Origin: Pseudomonas viridiflava
GTDB taxonomy: Bacteria; Pseudomonadota; Gammaproteobacteria; Pseudomonadales; Pseudomonadaceae
NCBI RefSeq assembly: GCF_900601905.1
Contig: NZ_UWFA01000137.1
Location: forward strand, 124,001 to 188,000
DNA length: 64,000 bases
Reading direction: 5' to 3'
Shown here: piece after piece, positions 15,970 to 28,021 of the stretch
How positions within the stretch are numbered: the first letter of the stretch is position 1
Layout: each line of letters opens with the position of its first letter
Notes under the pieces: model-generated
Databases searched by the model: none
The model's input: only the letters and a program-made list of their open reading frames with translations
What the model was told of the DNA's origin: nothing
Translations under genes and position numbers: made by a program

Positions 15970-18075
15970 CTACGCACGCATGCGGGTGATACGAATGACC
16001 CCGGTCAAGGCACGAAGTTTTCTGATGACGCGGGCCAGATGCACGCGGTCGTGCACGCTGACCACCAGTTGGACCACGCTGATACGACCATCGCGTTCGT
16101 CCATGCTGATTTTTTCGATATTGCCGTCAGCGGCATTGACGCTGCTGGCCAGTAAGGCGATCAGGCCGCGCTGATGCTCAAGCTCCACGCGCAGCTCAAC
16201 ATTGAATTCGCCTGTCACGTCCTTGGCCCAGGACAGCTGTATGCATTTTTCCGGGTTGTGGCGGATTTCGCTGATGTTGCGGCAGTTATCCAGGTGCACG
16301 ACCATGCCTTTGCCCGCAGACAGATGACCCACGATGGGGTCCCCCGGAATCGGCGTACAACATTTGGCGTAGCTGAGCACCAGGCCTTCCGTACCACGAA
16401 TCGCCAGCGGGCCTTCAGTGCTCGGCAACTGATCGCCTTCACCGAGCAATCGGCGGGCGACCACATACGCCATGCGGTTGCCCAGGCCGATGTCTTCGAG
16501 GAGGTCTTCGATGACCTCGACCCGGTACTCGGCCAGCACCAGCTGCACACGCTCGGCGTTGATCTTGTCCAGGCTGCTGTCGAACCCGTTCAGCACCTTG
16601 TTCAGCAAACGCTCGCCAAGGCTGATCGACTCGGAGCGGCGCTGCAGCTTGAGGGCGTGACGGATATGGGTGCGAGCCTTGCCGGTAACGACGAAGTTCA
16701 GCCACGCCGGATTCGGACGCGCCCCCGGTGCACTGACGATTTCCACCGTAGAACCACTTTGCAGAGGCTCGGACAGCGGCGCCAGACGACGGTTGATCCG
16801 ACAGGCGATGCAGCTGTTGCCCACGTCGGTGTGGACGGCGTAAGCAAAGTCGACCGCCGTGGAGCCTTTAGGCAGCTCCATGATCCGGCCTTTGGGCGTG
16901 AACACGTAGACCTCGTCCGGGAACAGGTCGATCTTCACGCTCTCGATGAATTCCAGTGAATTACCGGCGCGCTGCTGCATTTCCAGCACACCTTTGACCC
17001 ACTGGCGAGCACGGGCATGGGTGCCTTTTGGCACTTCGTCATCGGAAGATTTGTACAGCCAGTGCGCCGCGATCCCGTTATTGGCCATTTCTTCCATTTC
17101 GCGGGTGCGAATCTGGATTTCGATCGGTACGCCATGCATGCCAAACAGCGTGGTGTGCAGAGACTGGTAGCCGTTGGCCTTGGGAATCGCGATGTAATCC
17201 TTGAAGCGGCCAGGCAGGGGTTTGTACAAATTATGCACAGCGCCCAGCACCCGGTAGCAGGTGTCGACCTTGTCGACGATGATGCGGAACGCGTAGACAT
17301 CCATGATTTCATTGAAGGCACGACGCTTGCCGCGCATCTTCTTGTAGATGCCATACAGGTGTTTCTGCCGGCCGCTGACTTCGCCTTCGATGCCGTCCAC
17401 CGACAGGCAGTGGCTCAGCGAGTCTTCGATCTTGTTGACCAGTTCCTTGCGATTGCCCCTGGCGCGCTTGACCGCCTGGCCAATGCGCGAGGAGCGCATC
17501 GGGTACATGGCCTTGAAACCCAGGTCCTCGAACTCGATACGGATGCTGTGCATGCCCAGCCGGTTGGCGATGGGTGCATAAATCTCGAGGGTTTCCTTGG
17601 CGATACGTCGGCGTTTTTCGCCGGACAGCACTTCAAGGGTGCGCATGTTGTGCAGGCGGTCGGCGAGCTTGACCAGAATCACGCGTATGTCACGCGCCAT
17701 GGCCATGGCCATTTTCTGGAAGTTTTCCGCCTGGGCTTCGGCTTTGGTCTCGAAGTTCATCTGGGTCAGCTTGCTGACTCCGTCGACCAGTTCGGCCACG
17801 GTTTCACCAAACTGGGCGCAGAGCGCTTCTTTGGCGATACCGGTGTCTTCGATCACGTCATGCAGCATCGCGGCCATCAGGCTTTGATGGTCCATGTGCA
17901 TGTCAGCAAGGATGTTAGCCACGGCAAGAGGATGCGTGACGTAAGCTTCACCACTGCGACGGCGTTGGCCATCGTGGGCTTGCTCAGCGTAGAAATACGC
18001 GCGGCGGACCAGGTTTACCTGGTCCTTGCCGAGGTAGGCCGAAATGCGATCGGCGAGGGCGTCTATGCTCGGCAT
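15970..18075 (-). CDS. spoT: Bifunctional (p)ppGpp synthetase/hydrolase SpoT
   Basis: 701 residues, standard length. The HD hydrolase domain (about 25-180) includes HDVIEDTG with the metal-binding H72-D73. A RelA/SpoT synthetase domain follows (about 200-350), then a TGS domain (about 385-445) and a C-terminal ACT domain (about 625-701). It makes and degrades the alarmone ppGpp. An intact HD motif indicates active hydrolysis, distinguishing it from RelA. It lies 60 bp downstream of rpoZ, a genus-conserved pair. Confidence 0.97.
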   Translation of the reverse strand: MPSIDALADRISAYLGKDQVNLVRRAYFYAEQAHDGQRRRSGEAYVTHPLAVANILADMHMDHQSLMAAMLHDVIEDTGIAKEALCAQFGETVAELVDGVSKLTQMNFETKAEAQAENFQKMAMAMARDIRVILVKLADRLHNMRTLEVLSGEKRRRIAKETLEIYAPIANRLGMHSIRIEFEDLGFKAMYPMRSSRIGQAVKRARGNRKELVNKIEDSLSHCLSVDGIEGEVSGRQKHLYGIYKKMRGKRRAFNEIMDVYAFRIIVDKVDTCYRVLGAVHNLYKPLPGRFKDYIAIPKANGYQSLHTTLFGMHGVPIEIQIRTREMEEMANNGIAAHWLYKSSDDEVPKGTHARARQWVKGVLEMQQRAGNSLEFIESVKIDLFPDEVYVFTPKGRIMELPKGSTAVDFAYAVHTDVGNSCIACRINRRLAPLSEPLQSGSTVEIVSAPGARPNPAWLNFVVTGKARTHIRHALKLQRRSESISLGERLLNKVLNGFDSSLDKINAERVQLVLAEYRVEVIEDLLEDIGLGNRMAYVVARRLLGEGDQLPSTEGPLAIRGTEGLVLSYAKCCTPIPGDPIVGHLSAGKGMVVHLDNCRNISEIRHNPEKCIQLSWAKDVTGEFNVELRVELEHQRGLIALLASSVNAADGNIEKISMDERDGRISVVQLVVSVHDRVHLARVIRKLRALTGVIRITRMRA

Positions 18076-18135
18076 GGTGTTACCCCTTGCCGATGACTTT
18101 TACCCTGCGCCGTACTACGTCGACCCGGCATAGGC

Positions 18136-18399
18136 TTAGACGGCCTCGTTGGACTCGTCCTCGAACGCTGCGAAAAGCGGCTCATCTTCAACGATTTCAG
18201 CTTCTGCGATTACGGCGTAATCCATCAGGCCCGCAGCGATTTCGCGCAGAGCCATAACGGTAGGCTTGTCATTTTCCCAGGCCAGCTTTGGTTCTTTGCC
18301 GCCGGTTGCCAGTTGACGGGCACGCTTTGTGGAGAGCATGACCAGCTCAAAGCGGTTATCCACGTGTTCTAGGCAGTCTTCAACGGTTACGCGGGCCAT
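18136..18399 (-). CDS. rpoZ: RNA polymerase omega subunit
   Basis: 87 residues from the ATG at 18399, preceded by GAGGAATACCC. Begins [20 protein letters not shown] and carries RARQLATGG and ALREIAAGL, the conserved omega core. Omega helps assemble the beta-prime subunit and forms part of a ppGpp-binding site, so its pairing with spoT is meaningful. An upstream in-frame ATG at 18417 gives six extra codons (MLRGIP) and is less likely. A candidate sigma-70 promoter lies at 18458-18487. Confidence 0.96.
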   Translation of the reverse strand: MARVTVEDCLEHVDNRFELVMLSTKRARQLATGGKEPKLAWENDKPTVMALREIAAGLMDYAVIAEAEIVEDEPLFAAFEDESNEAV

Positions 18400-18457
18400 G
18401 GGTATTCCTCGTAGCAAATGCGGATGCGCGATGCCCGGATGGGCGAGCGGACTGCGG

Positions 18458-18487
18458 AGTTTACTAGCTGCACGGCGTAAGCTTCAA
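18458..18487 (-). promoter_or_regulatory. Candidate sigma-70 promoter of rpoZ
   Basis: On the minus strand: -35 TTGAAG (18482-18487), 18-bp spacer, -10 TAAACT (18458-18463), each matching consensus at 4 of 6. It precedes rpoZ by about 60 bp. Confidence 0.4.
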
Positions 18488-18546
18488 GCGGCAAGCCGCC
18501 AGTGGTCGGATTTAACTGACCAGCCGCAGCCTGCAACCGCCCGGAT

Positions 18547-20044
<1,498 letters not shown>

Positions 20045-20140
20045 TGGAAGTACCTCATCAAGCCACTCGGGTGACTTTAAGCCGTGGAACAGAGGCTGCC
20101 GTGGATGCCATGAAAAAACGACAGTCTGTAAAGGCGCAGG

Positions 20141-20170
20141 ATTGTAGCGCAGTGCAGGGGATGCGCCCAA
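20141..20170 (-). promoter_or_regulatory. Candidate sigma-70 promoter of yicC-gmk
   Basis: On the minus strand: -35 TTGGGC (20165-20170), 18-bp spacer, -10 TACAAT (20141-20146, 5 of 6). It lies about 100 bp upstream of the yicC start in the intergenic region divergent from rph. Confidence 0.4.
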
Positions 20171-20294
20171 TCCACGAATGCGACAAGCGATGCATGGTTT
20201 TTGCACATCGCCGCAAAACCCCGTTCCAGACGCCTCCGGGACCACCGATTGTCGTCCGTTGGTTTTAGAAGTGCCCAGCACTGGCTTGCGCCTC

Positions 20295-20300
20295 TATAAT
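20295..20300 (+). promoter_or_regulatory. -10 element of rph promoter
   Basis: A perfect TATAAT 37 bp upstream of the rph start. The -35 match is poor (TGCCCA at 20272-20277 with a 17-bp spacer). It sits opposite the yicC promoter in a 292-bp divergent region. Confidence 0.55.
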
Positions 20301-20336
20301 GCTCGGCAGTTTTCCGTCTCAGTACAGGTATCCCAG

Positions 20337-21059
20337 ATGAAACGTCCAAGTGGTCGCGCCGCCGATCAGCTCCGCTCGATCCGCATCACCCGCAACTACA
20401 CCAAACACGCCGAGGGTTCTGTACTGGTCGAGTTCGGTGACACCAAAGTGATCTGCACCGTGAGTGTCGAGAACGGCGTGCCGCGTTTCCTCAAAGGCCA
20501 GGGCCAAGGCTGGCTGACCGCTGAGTACGGCATGCTGCCTCGTGCAACCGGCGAGCGTAACCAGCGCGAAGCCAGCCGTGGCAAACAAGGCGGCCGCACC
20601 CTGGAAATCCAGCGCCTGATTGGCCGCTCCCTGCGCGCCGCGCTGGACATGTCCAAGCTGGGTGACGTTACCCTGTACGTCGATTGCGACGTGATCCAGG
20701 CCGACGGTGGCACTCGCACTGCCTCCATCACCGGTGCCATGGTGGCTTTGGCCGACGCGCTTAAAGTGATCAAGAAACGTGGCGGCCTCAAAGGTGGCGA
20801 CCCGCTCAAGCAAATGATCGCAGCCGTTTCGGTTGGTATGTATCAGGGCGAGCCGGTGCTGGATCTGGACTATCTTGAAGATTCCGCCGCCGAGACCGAT
20901 CTCAACGTCGTGATGACCAGCGCTGGCGGTTTCATCGAGGTTCAGGGCACAGCTGAAGGCGCGCCGTTCCAGCCAGAAGAGCTGAACGCAATGCTGGCCC
21001 TGGCCCGCAAAGGTATGACCGAGCTGTTCGAGTTGCAAACTGCCGCCTTGGCCGACTGA
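20337..21059 (+). CDS. rph: Ribonuclease PH
   Basis: 240 residues. A phosphorolytic 3'-to-5' exoribonuclease that trims tRNA precursors. Starts [20 protein letters not shown] at ATG 20337, with the conserved catalytic-core segments [17 protein letters not shown] and [19 protein letters not shown]. Full length compared with the 238-240 residues usual in the family, so not the truncated allele known from some E. coli K-12 strains. It is followed 24 bp later by a DUF4870 gene. Confidence 0.97.
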   Translation: MKRPSGRAADQLRSIRITRNYTKHAEGSVLVEFGDTKVICTVSVENGVPRFLKGQGQGWLTAEYGMLPRATGERNQREASRGKQGGRTLEIQRLIGRSLRAALDMSKLGDVTLYVDCDVIQADGGTRTASITGAMVALADALKVIKKRGGLKGGDPLKQMIAAVSVGMYQGEPVLDLDYLEDSAAETDLNVVMTSAGGFIEVQGTAEGAPFQPEELNAMLALARKGMTELFELQTAALAD

Positions 21060-21083
21060 TCAACCCGCTAAAGGGAAACGCAC

Positions 21084-21452
21084 ATGAGTGACAGCCAGCT
21101 TCCGCTTCCGACCCCAAGCTCTCAGGTTCGCCAGTGGGCGATGTTCTGTCACTTTGCGGCATTTCTCGGGCTGATTTTCCCGTTCGGCAACTTGCTCGGG
21201 CCGCTGATCATCTGGCAGCTCAAGAAGGAAACCGATCCGTTTATCGATGCGCAGGGCAAGGAAGCGCTGAACTTTCAGATCACCGTCGCGCTGGCCATGG
21301 TGGCGTGCTTTTTCCTGATGCTGCTGATCATTGGCTTCGCGCTGATCGGCCTGGTGTGCATCGGCGCACTGGTGTTGACGATCATTGCCGGCATCAAGGC
21401 CAACGAGGGTGTGGCGTATCGGTATCCGTTTACGTGGCGGTTGATTAAATAG
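21084..21452 (+). CDS. DUF4870 domain membrane protein
   Basis: 122 residues with three hydrophobic segments (about 18-38, 64-88, 88-108). The DUF4870 pattern is seen: an N-terminal region with WAMFCHFAAFLGLIFPFGN, then WQLKKETDPFIDAQGKEALNFQ, then TIIAGIKANEGVAYRYP. The family is widespread and uncharacterised. It follows rph by 24 bp with a good ribosome binding site (AAAGGGAAACGCAC), suggesting co-transcription with rph. Confidence 0.85.
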   Translation: MSDSQLPLPTPSSQVRQWAMFCHFAAFLGLIFPFGNLLGPLIIWQLKKETDPFIDAQGKEALNFQITVALAMVACFFLMLLIIGFALIGLVCIGALVLTIIAGIKANEGVAYRYPFTWRLIK

Positions 21453-21466
21453 GAACACGTGGAACC

Positions 21467-21554
21467 GTAGGAGCGGCTTTAGCCGCGAAGATGTCGGCCT
21501 ATGCGCCGGATCTTCGTTGCCAGCACTGCCGCTCGCGGCTAAAGCCGCTCCTAC
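21467..21554. repeat. REPIN (GTAGGAGCGGCTTTAGCCGCGAAGAT type)
   Basis: Inverted arms GTAGGAGCGGCTTTAGCCGC (from 21467) and GCGGCTAAAGCCGCTCCTAC (to 21554), between convergent DUF4870 and crc genes. Confidence 0.92.
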
Positions 21555-21577
21555 GGGTTTATTAAATTGGCACAAAT

Positions 21578-21607
21578 GAAAAAGCCGACACTAGGTCGGC
21601 TTTTTTG
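21578..21607. terminator. Bidirectional terminator between DUF4870 gene and crc
   Basis: AAAAAGCCGAC-ACTAG-GTCGGCTTTTTT: a stem flanked by A-run and T-run, able to end transcription from both sides; the closest gene is crc on the minus strand. Confidence 0.85.
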
Positions 21608-21621
21608 TGGGCGCTGGACGC

Positions 21622-22401
21622 TTAGATCGTCAGCGTCCAGTCGTAATCCACAACCAGCGGCGCATGCTGCGAGAAGCGCGGCTGACGCGGCAGGCGGGCG
21701 CTGCGCACGAAACGGCGCAAGCCTGGGGTCAGCAACTGATAGTCAAAGCGCCAGCCCAGATTCAGCATCTCGGCTTGCTCGTTATCCGGCCACCAGCTGT
21801 ACTGATCGCCTTCACGGCTGACTTCACGCAGGGCATCGACATAGCCCATGGTGCCGACAATCTCGTCCATCCATGCACGCTCGGGTGCCAGGAAGCCTGG
21901 AGATTGCTGGCTGTCACGCCAGTTCTTGATGTCGAGCTTCTGTTGCGCCACATACAGCGAGCCACAATAGATGTACTCGCGGCGCTTGCGGCGCTGCTTG
22001 TCCAGATATTTGCCGAAATCATCCATGAGCTTGAATTTCTGATTCAAGTCCTCGTCGCCATTCATCCCGGAAGGGAGCAACAAGGTAGCAATACTGACTT
22101 TGTCGAAATCTGCTTGCAGGTAACGCCCGTAACGGTCGGCTGTTTCAAAGCCAAGGCCGCTGATCACTGCTTTCGGCTGCAACCGCGAGTAAAGCGCCAC
22201 GCCACCTTGGGCTGGAACTTCAGCTTCGCAGGCATAAAGGAAATAGCCATCCAGCTGATAGGCTGGGTCGTCCAGTTCGAAGGCAGAGGCGCGGGTGTCC
22301 TGAAGGCAGATGACGTCGGCATTCTGAGCTTGCAGCCAGCTGAGCAAACCACGCTCGACCGCAGCCTGAATGCCATTAACGTTCACACTGATGATCCGCA
22401 T
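21622..22401 (-). CDS. crc: Catabolite repression control protein Crc
   Basis: 259 residues from ATG 22401, giving MRIISVNVNGIQAAVERGLL. It has the endonuclease/exonuclease/phosphatase fold but is not an active nuclease: the site motifs of ExoIII are altered (QET replaced by QDT, the GDFN motif absent, SDH replaced by SQH). In Pseudomonas, Crc acts with Hfq to repress translation of catabolic mRNAs, relieved by CrcZ-type RNAs. The sequence fits Crc over ExoIII, and synteny with pyrE and rph agrees. Confidence 0.95.
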   Translation of the reverse strand: MRIISVNVNGIQAAVERGLLSWLQAQNADVICLQDTRASAFELDDPAYQLDGYFLYACEAEVPAQGGVALYSRLQPKAVISGLGFETADRYGRYLQADFDKVSIATLLLPSGMNGDEDLNQKFKLMDDFGKYLDKQRRKRREYIYCGSLYVAQQKLDIKNWRDSQQSPGFLAPERAWMDEIVGTMGYVDALREVSREGDQYSWWPDNEQAEMLNLGWRFDYQLLTPGLRRFVRSARLPRQPRFSQHAPLVVDYDWTLTI

Positions 22402-22483
22402 AAATGGCCCCAAAAATCACGTGCGTGTATGATACCCGAGCTCTACCTAATTAGCTAAATCCGTGGTATTCGGGGCTTTTTTC

Positions 22484-23125
22484 ATGCAGGCGTATCAGCG
22501 CGATTTCATTCGTTTTGCCATCGACCGTGGTGTTTTGCGTTTCGGTGAGTTCACTCTCAAGTCCGGGCGCACCAGCCCGTACTTCTTCAATGCCGGCCTT
22601 TTCAACACGGGTTCCGCCCTGGCGCAGCTTGGTCGGTTCTATGCCGCTGCCATCGTGGAAAGCGGCATTTCCTTCGACGTACTGTTCGGCCCGGCCTACA
22701 AGGGTATTCCCCTGGCAGCCACCACCGCCGTGGCGTTGGCTGAACACCATGGGCAGGATTTGCCATGGTGTTTCAACCGCAAGGAAGCCAAGGCACACGG
22801 CGAAGGCGGCAGTCTGGTCGGGGCACCCTTGACAGGCAATGTGCTGATCATCGACGACGTGATCACCGCCGGCACCGCTATCCGCGAAGTCATGCAAATC
22901 ATCAAGGGCCAGGAAGCGACCGCTGCCGGGGTGCTGATCGCGCTCAATCGTCAGGAACGCGGCAATGGCGAGCTTTCGGCCATTCAGGAGGTCGAGCGTG
23001 ACTTCGGCATCCCGGTGGTGAGCATTGTTTCGCTCAATCAGGTGCTGCAGTTCCTCGCCGACGACCCGCAGCTCAAGCAGCACTTGCCTGCGGTCGAAGC
23101 TTATCGCGCACAATTCGGGATCTAA
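22484..23125 (+). CDS. pyrE: Orotate phosphoribosyltransferase
   Basis: 213 residues from ATG 22484, giving [20 protein letters not shown]; a longer start 21 bp upstream is in frame but adds a non-conserved MVFGAFF. Converts orotate and PRPP to OMP in pyrimidine synthesis. PRPP-binding motif [14 protein letters not shown] and an intact [13 protein letters not shown] catalytic loop. It is divergent from crc, an arrangement conserved in Pseudomonas. No ribosome binding site is obvious before the ATG. Confidence 0.96.
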   Translation: MQAYQRDFIRFAIDRGVLRFGEFTLKSGRTSPYFFNAGLFNTGSALAQLGRFYAAAIVESGISFDVLFGPAYKGIPLAATTAVALAEHHGQDLPWCFNRKEAKAHGEGGSLVGAPLTGNVLIIDDVITAGTAIREVMQIIKGQEATAAGVLIALNRQERGNGELSAIQEVERDFGIPVVSIVSLNQVLQFLADDPQLKQHLPAVEAYRAQFGI

Positions 23126-23132
23126 GACCTTC

Positions 23133-23783
23133 ATGTCCGCTAGCAGCCGGGTTACCCAGGCCTGTCAACTCAGACTCAGCGCACCCGCGCTGGGCCTGGC
23201 TTGCGCGCTCTTGTCTCTGAGCATTGGCCCGATTGCAGCGGCACAGGCGGCCGACGCGCCCGAAATACTGCTTTATCGCTACGTCGACAGCCGAGGCGTG
23301 ACTGTTCTGGATCGCCAGGGCGTGCCGCCTGAATACGTCGCCAAGGGTTATGAAGTCCTCAATGCCCGAGGCCGGGTGGTGCAGACCGTTGCACCCGCAC
23401 TGACTGCCGAGCAGGTTCAGCAGGCACAGGCCAAAAAGCTTCAAGCCAGCGCAGACGCGCAACTGATGAGCCTCTACAGCAGCGTCGAAGACGTGGATCG
23501 CACCAAGGCGCGCAAGCTTTCCGAGCTGGATACGCTGATCGGCTTGACGCAAGGCAATCTGACCGGTGTTCTGGCTCAGCAGGCTACACTGCAAGGCCAG
23601 GCCGCTGATCAGGAGCGCGCAGGCAAGCCGGTGCCCAAAACGCTGATCGACAAGCTTGATGACCTACGCGATCAGCAGCAGCGTCTTGAGCAAGACATCC
23701 AGCGTTATCAGGCGACCCGCCAACAGGCCGAGACGGCTTTCGATCAGGATCGTGTGCGGATCCAGAGGTTGATGGCGCAGTAA
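23133..23783 (+). CDS. DUF4124-type periplasmic protein with C-terminal coiled coil
   Basis: 216 residues from ATG 23133 (MSASSRVTQACQ). A long signal peptide (about 1-40, ending QAADA) is followed by a DUF4124-like segment (about 42-80, with LLYRYVDSRGVTVLDRQGV) and a helical, Gln/Lys/Glu-rich C terminus (about 95-216) predicted to form a coiled coil. It begins 7 bp after pyrE, probably co-transcribed. It matches a conserved Pseudomonas gene next to pyrE; function unknown. It ends at a strong terminator. Confidence 0.8.
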   Translation: MSASSRVTQACQLRLSAPALGLACALLSLSIGPIAAAQAADAPEILLYRYVDSRGVTVLDRQGVPPEYVAKGYEVLNARGRVVQTVAPALTAEQVQQAQAKKLQASADAQLMSLYSSVEDVDRTKARKLSELDTLIGLTQGNLTGVLAQQATLQGQAADQERAGKPVPKTLIDKLDDLRDQQQRLEQDIQRYQATRQQAETAFDQDRVRIQRLMAQ

Positions 23784-23797
23784 TTTCGGCGCCGATC

Positions 23798-23838
23798 AAA
23801 AAAGGCCCTGACGGAGCAATCCGGCAGGGCCTTTTTTC
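23798..23838. terminator. Bidirectional terminator between DUF4124 gene and argB
   Basis: AAAAAAGGCCCTG / CAGGGCCTTTTTT with a short loop: strong stem, A-run and T-run on either side, so usable in both directions. It is 15 bp beyond the DUF4124 stop and 79 bp beyond the argB stop. Confidence 0.9.
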
Positions 23839-23916
23839 GTCACCTGATACGATCAACGAAACCGTGGGAGCCAGACTTGCCCGCCCACAGGAGACCGCAT
23901 ACCCCTGTAGTTCAGC

Positions 23917-24825
<909 letters not shown>

Positions 24826-24853
24826 TCAGGGCTCCAGTCAAAGGAAAAAACAA

Positions 24854-27460
24854 TCAGAACGGAAGTTCGAGATCCGGCGCAACTTTTTTCAGCTCGGCGT
24901 GGAACACATCCTTGATGCGTTGCAGCTCGGCTTCGGTTTCGGCTTCAAAACGCAGCACCAGGACCGGTGTTGTATTGGAAGCACGAACCAGACCCCAGCC
25001 CTGTGGATAATCCACGCGGACACCGTCAATGCTGGTCAGTTTGGCATCGCCCCACTGCGCATCTTTTTCCAGCGCTTCTATGATGCTGAACTTGGTGGTA
25101 TCAGTCACTTTGATGTTGATTTCAGGGGTCGAAACATCATTCGGGAAGGTTTCAAACAGCGCTTCGGCGCTCATCGACTCCTGGCTGAGGATCTCCAGCA
25201 AGCGTGCGGCGCTGTAAATGCCGTCGTCAAAACCGAACCAGCGCTCTTTGAAGAAGATGTGACCGCTCATTTCGCCAGCCAGCAGCGCGCCGTTTTTCTT
25301 CATCTGCTTCTTGATCAACGAGTGACCGGTTTTCCACATGACCGGGCGACCGCCATGCTCCTGAATCAGAGGCGTCAGGCGGCGGGTGCATTTGACGTCG
25401 AAGATGATGTCGGCACCCGGATTGCGCTTGAGCACATCCAGAGCGAACAGCATCAGCAGACGGTCCGGGTAGACCACGTTCCCTTCGTTGGTCACAACGC
25501 CCACACGGTCGCCGTCGCCGTCGAACGCCAGGCCCAGGTCAGCGCCGGTTTCCTTGACCTTGGCGATCAGGTCCTGGAGGTTTTCCAGCTTGCCCGGATC
25601 CGGGTGGTGGTTCGGGAAGTTGCCGTCCACTTCAGCGAACAGCGAAATCACTTCGCAACCCAACGCTTCGATCAGCTGTGGTGCGATAACGCCCGCCGCG
25701 CCGTTGCCGCAATCCACGACCACTTTCATTTTGCGGGCCATGACGATGTCGTCTTTGATCTGCTTGAAGTAGCGATCCAGGATGTCGACTTTGGTGATGC
25801 TGCCTTTGGCAGACGTCAGGTTGCCGGTCTTGATGCGCTCGTGCAGGGCCTGGATCTGCTCGTTGGCCAGGGTGTCACCAGCGATGACGATCTTGAAGCC
25901 GTTGTAGTCTTTCGGGTTGTGGCTGCCAGTCAGCATGACGCCGGTCTTGCCCGCCAGCACGTTGGCTGCGTAATACAGCGCAGGCGTTGGCACCAGGCCG
26001 ACATCGCTGACATGACAACCGCTGTCGTGCAGACCTTGAATAAGCTGTTGCACCAGCTCAGGGCCGGAAAGGCGACCATCACGACCTACGCTGACGTTCG
26101 GCTCATTCTGGGCCAGGCTTTCGGAGCCCACCGCACGGCCAATCCAATACGCGGTTTCAGCGCTGAGGGTGTCACCGACCACGCCACGGATGTCGTAGGC
26201 GCGGAAGATGTCATCAGGGAATTTAGGTGCAACGGATGCTGGACTGCTCATAACTGGGGGGTGCTCCGATCTCAGGAAGTCCTGGTTTTCGTCGAGGATG
26301 TCGATATCGAGAATGTCGGTATCGAGGAACAGCGGATCAGTCCATACGGCGCCTGAGGCGGCACGCGTGGCCGATGCTGACGCACGACTTGTTTCAACAC
26401 CGGTCTCGGGACCGGCCATATCGATAGTAGGTGTACTACGTGACTCCACCGCTACATCAACGTTTGCGCTAGCAGATTGTTTAGTGGAAGGCGAGAAACA
26501 CGCGAGTTGCTGAGCCAGCCTGTCGAGGACCGGCAGGCCCAAACCGAAGGGTTTGACGGCTTTTCCGCTGGAGAGTTCTTGAAGCAGCTGATCCAGCTGT
26601 CGGACATCCGCGCAAATCCGCCGCTGCAGGGCCCGCTCATTGAGGTACAGACCCAGCAGGGCACCGGCCAGCGCCAGCAGTGCGGCCAGTGTCAGAAACA
26701 GCCAGGGCGAAGCGCTTTTCAGTGCCGGACCCGCAGTAAATTCGAGTTTCCAGCTGCTAAAGCCGGTATCCAGGCTCTGCGCCTTGCCTCCCGCAGATTG
26801 CCCCCGATCCAGAAAAACCTGCTCCGGGCCAGTGCCGAATTGCTGAACAAGACGCACCCGCCCCATGGCTTCGGGCATTGGCGGCAAGGCGTTGACGATG
26901 CGTTGCGGATCAAAAGCGAACAGCAACGTGCCGCTCACCGGCGCGGTTGGCGTTGCCCGCACGGGTGCAGCGCTGTACACCATCCAGCGCTCGCCCACCT
27001 TGCGCGCTTCGGGCAGCGCGTCGATGCCCTGGGCGGCTTTATTGAGCATGTCCAGGGTGGTAAAGCTCACGGGCAACGGGCCCTGGGTGTCGATGTCGAT
27101 ACCCAATGGGCTGAGGCGCGCGCCAAGCAGACCGTCACGCGCGTGCAGCTGGTTTTGCGCCTGGGCGATAACGGCCGGATCGCCGGTTTTCAGCGCCTGA
27201 ACCAGCACCGCATCCTGAGCCGCAGCCCGGGTCTCGGCATTGATCTGCTTGAGGGCCAGGCCCACTGATGCGGCCTGGCTGCTGGCCAAAGCCTGCTCAA
27301 CTGACGACTGACCCTGAGGACCGCCGCTCAAGGCCAGGTAGACCAGCATGCTTGATGCGATCAGGCCGATGAGAACCGGGAAAGCGCCGGGAAAGAAGGC
27401 GTGCAGGCCCGCAGCAGGCGGCTGGTGATCGAACACTTCATGATGCTGACTGCCTTTCAC
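24854..27460 (-). CDS. algC: Phosphomannomutase/phosphoglucomutase AlgC, membrane-anchored long form
   Basis: 868 residues from GTG 27460, preceded by GGAG nine bases upstream. Residues 1-403 form a two-helix membrane region (about 24-48 and 250-272) flanking a periplasmic-looking segment; residues 404-868 are the enzyme, including the catalytic serine loop GVMLTGSHNPKDYNG (Ser513), the metal-binding DGDGDR and the sugar loop GEMSGHIFF. AlgC interconverts mannose and glucose 1- and 6-phosphates for alginate, LPS and rhamnolipid precursors. ATG 26251 would give only the 465-residue soluble enzyme. A GTG at 27490 is an alternative without a ribosome binding site. Confidence 0.92.
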   Translation of the reverse strand: MKGSQHHEVFDHQPPAAGLHAFFPGAFPVLIGLIASSMLVYLALSGGPQGQSSVEQALASSQAASVGLALKQINAETRAAAQDAVLVQALKTGDPAVIAQAQNQLHARDGLLGARLSPLGIDIDTQGPLPVSFTTLDMLNKAAQGIDALPEARKVGERWMVYSAAPVRATPTAPVSGTLLFAFDPQRIVNALPPMPEAMGRVRLVQQFGTGPEQVFLDRGQSAGGKAQSLDTGFSSWKLEFTAGPALKSASPWLFLTLAALLALAGALLGLYLNERALQRRICADVRQLDQLLQELSSGKAVKPFGLGLPVLDRLAQQLACFSPSTKQSASANVDVAVESRSTPTIDMAGPETGVETSRASASATRAASGAVWTDPLFLDTDILDIDILDENQDFLRSEHPPVMSSPASVAPKFPDDIFRAYDIRGVVGDTLSAETAYWIGRAVGSESLAQNEPNVSVGRDGRLSGPELVQQLIQGLHDSGCHVSDVGLVPTPALYYAANVLAGKTGVMLTGSHNPKDYNGFKIVIAGDTLANEQIQALHERIKTGNLTSAKGSITKVDILDRYFKQIKDDIVMARKMKVVVDCGNGAAGVIAPQLIEALGCEVISLFAEVDGNFPNHHPDPGKLENLQDLIAKVKETGADLGLAFDGDGDRVGVVTNEGNVVYPDRLLMLFALDVLKRNPGADIIFDVKCTRRLTPLIQEHGGRPVMWKTGHSLIKKQMKKNGALLAGEMSGHIFFKERWFGFDDGIYSAARLLEILSQESMSAEALFETFPNDVSTPEINIKVTDTTKFSIIEALEKDAQWGDAKLTSIDGVRVDYPQGWGLVRASNTTPVLVLRFEAETEAELQRIKDVFHAELKKVAPDLELPF

Positions 27461-27559
27461 CTGACCGCTCTCCGGTAATTCGCCCTGCACCTGGGTGTTA
27501 TCCGCTCGTCCGCGATGAGCCAGGGCTCAGCGGCAGCGAACCTGCACATCATCAACCAA

Positions 27560-28015
27560 TCAGTGGCTGCCCGAATGGCCAAAGCCACCAGCGCCACGCT
27601 GGCTTTCGTCGAACTCTTCAACCAGCTCGAAATGCGCCTGAACCACCGGCACCAATACCAGTTGCGCCAGGCGCTCGCCGATGGCGATCTTGAAAGCGCT
27701 CTGGCCACGGTTCCAGCAGGACACCATCAGTTCGCCCTGATAATCCGAGTCAATCAGCCCCACCAGATTGCCCAGCACGATGCCGTGTTTGTGGCCCAGG
27801 CCGGAGCGCGGCAGAATCAGCGCCGCCAGGCCTGGATCGCCAATGTAGATCGACAGGCCAGTGGGGATCAGCAAGGTCTGGCCTGGCTCAAGAACAGTGT
27901 CCTGCTTGAGCATGGCGCGCAAGTCGAGACCGGCGGAGCCGACAGTGGCGTAGGTCGGCAAAGGAAATTCGCTGCCAATGCGAGGGTCGAGGATTTTGGC
28001 TTGTAGAGCGTGCAT
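27560..28015 (-). CDS. dut: dUTP diphosphatase
   Basis: 151 residues, standard length for the trimeric enzyme. Hydrolyses dUTP to dUMP, limiting uracil incorporation into DNA. All motifs are visible: [11 protein letters not shown] (motif 1), [11 protein letters not shown] (motif 2), [11 protein letters not shown] (motif 3), [10 protein letters not shown] (motif 4) and [11 protein letters not shown] (C-terminal arm). It begins 6 bp after coaBC, so it is in the same operon. Confidence 0.97.
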   Translation of the reverse strand: MHALQAKILDPRIGSEFPLPTYATVGSAGLDLRAMLKQDTVLEPGQTLLIPTGLSIYIGDPGLAALILPRSGLGHKHGIVLGNLVGLIDSDYQGELMVSCWNRGQSAFKIAIGERLAQLVLVPVVQAHFELVEEFDESQRGAGGFGHSGSH

Positions 28016-28021
28016 GCGTAA

